In this document: in pieces, positions 32,584-34,384 of the stretch
Layout of the letters: every line of letters begins with the position of its first letter
Position numbering within the stretch: position 1 is the first letter of the stretch
NCBI GenBank assembly: GCA_022782265.1
Contig: JALFOM010000130.1
Coordinates: 1 to 34,384 of the forward strand
Direction of reading: 5' to 3'
DNA length: 34,384 bases
DNA from: Clostridiales bacterium
Lineage (GTDB): Bacteria > Bacillota > Clostridia > Oscillospirales > Oscillospiraceae
Notes under the pieces: generated by a model
What the model was told of the DNA's origin: nothing
Databases searched by the model: none
What the model saw: the letters and a program-made list of their open reading frames with translations, nothing else
Position numbers and translations under genes: made by a program

Positions 32584-33930
32584 TCAATCAATATATACTG
32601 TCACCCGGTCCAGGCCGGTTTCGGTCCGGAGCCAGTTTTCCAACGTCTCGATCTCCCCGGCGCTCATTGGCTCCGAGGCAGAGGCGGTGAGGAGAATAAA
32701 TTCCCCTTCGCTGTCGCTCATATAGCCCACGCTGCAAGTTTCCAGCTTGGTAAAGATCCGGGGGGCGGCGGCGCTGAGAGCCTGGAGCTTGTCCGCCGGG
32801 TCCGGGCTGCTCCTCATCTCCTCAAGCTGCCGGTTTGCCGCGTCCAGCTCCCGCTCCTTTTCCTCCAGCTTTTCCTGCAGGGCGGAGATGGCGTTCTCCT
32901 GCAGGGCGATGGTCACCCGATCGGAATTCTCCGGATCGGCGCTGACAGAGTTTTGGGTCACATGGAGGGTATAGCCCTCCAGCCCGTAGTTGGCCAGCTC
33001 CTTTTGGAGCATGGCAATGGCCTCCTGAGACACCGGCTGGCCCACAAGGGAGACGGAGATCTTCTTCTCCATCTTGTCCGTGCTGCTCTGGACCAGCTGT
33101 GTGTCGGAAAAGACAAATTCGCTTTTCAGGTAACGCTCTATGTTGCTGTCCATAACGGAATTATACACCGTCATGCCGCCGATGAGGATGCTGGGGATCA
33201 CCGTGATGACGGTGATGGAGACAATAATGCGGTTGATTTTTTTCTGCCGCCGGGGGCTGATCTCCCTGTGGGCCGGTACTCTCAGCAGTACCGTTACCAG
33301 AGCGGCGGACAGGGCGATGAACAGGGTGTTGATGGCAAACAGATAGAAAGCGCCCAGCAGGAAGCGAGGCTGCAAAGTGGCAAGGCCGTAGCCCGCGGTA
33401 CAGAGCGGGGGCATCAGCGCCGTGGCGATGGCCACGCCGGGGATCACATTCCCCTTTTTTTGCCGGGTGTTGCCGATCATGCCGGCAATGCCGCCGAAGA
33501 GGGCGATGAGCACATCCCATATGGTGGGGCTTGTGCGGGCGATCATCTCCGCCGTGGGTTCCTGCAGGGGCGTCAGCAGAAAGTAGAGGGTGGAAGCGAT
33601 CAGGCTGATGGCCACCTGGGTGCCGAAGCTGGCCAGGGACCGGCGCATAAGGGCCAGGTCCTTCACCGCAAGGGAATAGCCCAGGGTGAGTATGCCGCTC
33701 ATCAGCGGGGAAATGAGCATGGCGCCGATAATGACGGCGGTGGAGTTTACGTTCAGGCCGATGGAGGCAATGAAAATGGCCAGCATCAGAATCCACATGT
33801 TGGAGCCGTGAATGGCGGTGTTCTCCAGCATCATGGCGTCGATCTCCTCATAGCCCATCATATCGCCCCGGATATCCAGCAGCTCACGGAAATAGGCTTT
33901 GGCTCTGCCTGTCTTTTCCTTCTCTTCCAT
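32584..33930 (-). CDS. DUF389-family membrane protein
   Basis: This 448-residue integral membrane protein is of unknown function (TIGR00341/DUF389). The N-terminal part has the family segments STAVIIGAMLISPLMSGI and GVAIATALMPPLCTAGYG, with about six helices (about 45-275). The C-terminal half is extracytoplasmic or soluble, with a strong coiled coil (ALQEKLEEKERELDAANRQL, around 355-375) and a final small beta domain. The frame is open to 34038, but ATG 33930 has GAGGAGGG eight bases upstream, and the promoter at 33953-33981 would start transcription downstream of the longer frame's start. It is a single-gene transcript. Confidence 0.88.
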   Translation of the reverse strand: MEEKEKTGRAKAYFRELLDIRGDMMGYEEIDAMMLENTAIHGSNMWILMLAIFIASIGLNVNSTAVIIGAMLISPLMSGILTLGYSLAVKDLALMRRSLASFGTQVAISLIASTLYFLLTPLQEPTAEMIARTSPTIWDVLIALFGGIAGMIGNTRQKKGNVIPGVAIATALMPPLCTAGYGLATLQPRFLLGAFYLFAINTLFIALSAALVTVLLRVPAHREISPRRQKKINRIIVSITVITVIPSILIGGMTVYNSVMDSNIERYLKSEFVFSDTQLVQSSTDKMEKKISVSLVGQPVSQEAIAMLQKELANYGLEGYTLHVTQNSVSADPENSDRVTIALQENAISALQEKLEEKERELDAANRQLEEMRSSPDPADKLQALSAAAPRIFTKLETCSVGYMSDSEGEFILLTASASEPMSAGEIETLENWLRTETGLDRVTVYID

Positions 33931-33952
33931 ACGTACATCCCTCCTCTTTTTC

Positions 33953-33981
33953 ATCATAGCACTTTCGCATTTCACAGTCAA
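33953..33981 (-). promoter_or_regulatory. Sigma-A promoter of the DUF389 gene
   Basis: On the minus strand TTGACT (33981-33976) and TATGAT (33958-33953) are separated by 17 nt, close to the consensus. Confidence 0.82.
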
Positions 33982-34003
33982 AGGAAAATGCGCTCCGCCG
34001 CGG

Positions 34004-34032
34004 TTGACAGGCGGGGCAGAGTTCAATATAAT
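34004..34032 (+). promoter_or_regulatory. Consensus sigma-A promoter of the LOG-family gene
   Basis: Perfect TTGACA (34004-34009) and perfect TATAAT (34027-34032), 17-nt spacer. It lies 22 nt from the divergent DUF389 promoter, so polymerases at the two sites may interfere. Confidence 0.85.
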
Positions 34033-34061
34033 GGGCAAAACATTGTTGTGAGGGAAGCGTA

Positions 34062-34384
34062 ATGAAAATCTGCGTATACGGCGCCTCGGGCGACAAGCTG
34101 GCCCGGGAATATTTTGACGCGGCGGAAAAGCTGGGTGAGCTCATCGGCAAAGGCGGGCACAGTCTGATCTTCGGCGGCGGCCAGAGCGGACTGATGGGGG
34201 CCTGCGCCCGGGGTGTTTCCCGGGAAAAGGGCCAGATCACCGGCATCGCCCCCCGCTTTTTCGACGAGCCGGGGGTCCTCTACCCTCACTGCACGGAGTT
34301 TATTTTCACCGAGACCATGGGACAGCGCAAGGCCGCCATGGAGGACGCGGCCCAGGCCTTTATCGTGCTGCCCGGCGGCATCGG
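34062..34384 (+). CDS. LOG-family (TIGR00730-like) protein, 3' end cut
   Basis: The first 107 or so residues are visible. The Rossmann-type start MKICVYGASGDKL, then GHSLIFGGGQSGLMGACARG, FTETMGQRKAAMEDAAQAF and finally VLPGGIG match the lysine-decarboxylase-like / LOG family, whose PGGxGT site binds nucleotide monophosphate and whose enzymes release adenine from adenosine or cytokinin monophosphate. The rest of the active site is beyond the window edge. ATG 34062 is preceded by GAGGGAAG. The gene has its own consensus promoter. Confidence 0.85.
   Translation, partial: MKICVYGASGDKLAREYFDAAEKLGELIGKGGHSLIFGGGQSGLMGACARGVSREKGQITGIAPRFFDEPGVLYPHCTEFIFTETMGQRKAAMEDAAQAFIVLPGGI

Overview
The window looks like chromosome of a gut-type Clostridia bacterium, most likely Oscillospiraceae-like. 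This is inferred from its GC-rich, GCC/CTG-heavy codon use, strong GGAGG ribosome sites, sigma-A promoters, lipoproteins without an outer-membrane apparatus, and clostridial families (Rnf, NusG domain II, DegV, BMP-type cytosolic protein, glycine riboswitch). I see no phage, IS, CRISPR, tRNA or rRNA. Nearly all of the DNA is coding, in compact operons separated by clear intrinsic terminators. Many long open frames opposite or beside the genes are GC-driven shadows and are left out.

Layout. (1) 1-3626: a polyamine ABC transporter operon, potA (cut by the left edge), potB, potC, potD. (2) 3748-7959: a cell-envelope O-acylation operon made of an MBOAT acyltransferase, a DHHW/AlgX-like partner, and a membrane-anchored helical-repeat + RCC1-like protein. 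(3) 8111-9337: an M20 amidohydrolase. (4) 9450-17014: a strong promoter, a structured leader of about 200 nt, then an eight-gene redox operon: a duplicated-domain lipoprotein, ApbE flavin transferase, RnfC, D, G, E, A, and a NusG-domain-II membrane protein. (5) 17133-17636: a small flavodoxin-like protein with its own promoter. (6) 17702-18958 (minus): a CLC anion transporter. (7) 19043-20694: a glycine riboswitch controlling an AGCS sodium/amino-acid symporter. (8) 20755-26528 (minus): a two-gene operon with an MmpL/RND transporter and an 1103-residue GLUG-repeat surface protein. (9) 26694-29239: a cytosolic BMP/PnrA-domain protein plus a metallophosphoesterase. (10) 29273-30851 (minus): HAD phosphatase and DegV. 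(11) 31010-32530: a ferredoxin-type aldo/keto reductase and a MoaE-like protein. (12) 32584-33930 (minus): a DUF389 membrane protein. (13) 34062-end: a LOG-family protein cut by the right edge.

The most interesting region is the Rnf-like operon. It has no rnfB, the subunit that accepts electrons from ferredoxin. In addition, three of the four conserved cysteines that hold the membrane [2Fe-2S] cluster between RnfA and RnfE are replaced (T30 and S115 in RnfA, L110 in RnfE; only RnfE C27 remains). RnfG is about twice the usual length and carries two FMN-binding-type domains. The flavin-attachment parts (ApbE, the RnfG SGAT motif, the RnfD SATPL motif) and the RnfC iron-sulfur motifs are intact. 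This suggests a rewired or functionally different flavin-based membrane complex rather than decay. The second candidate is the MmpL + GLUG/helical surface-protein pair, which looks like a dedicated export or envelope system.
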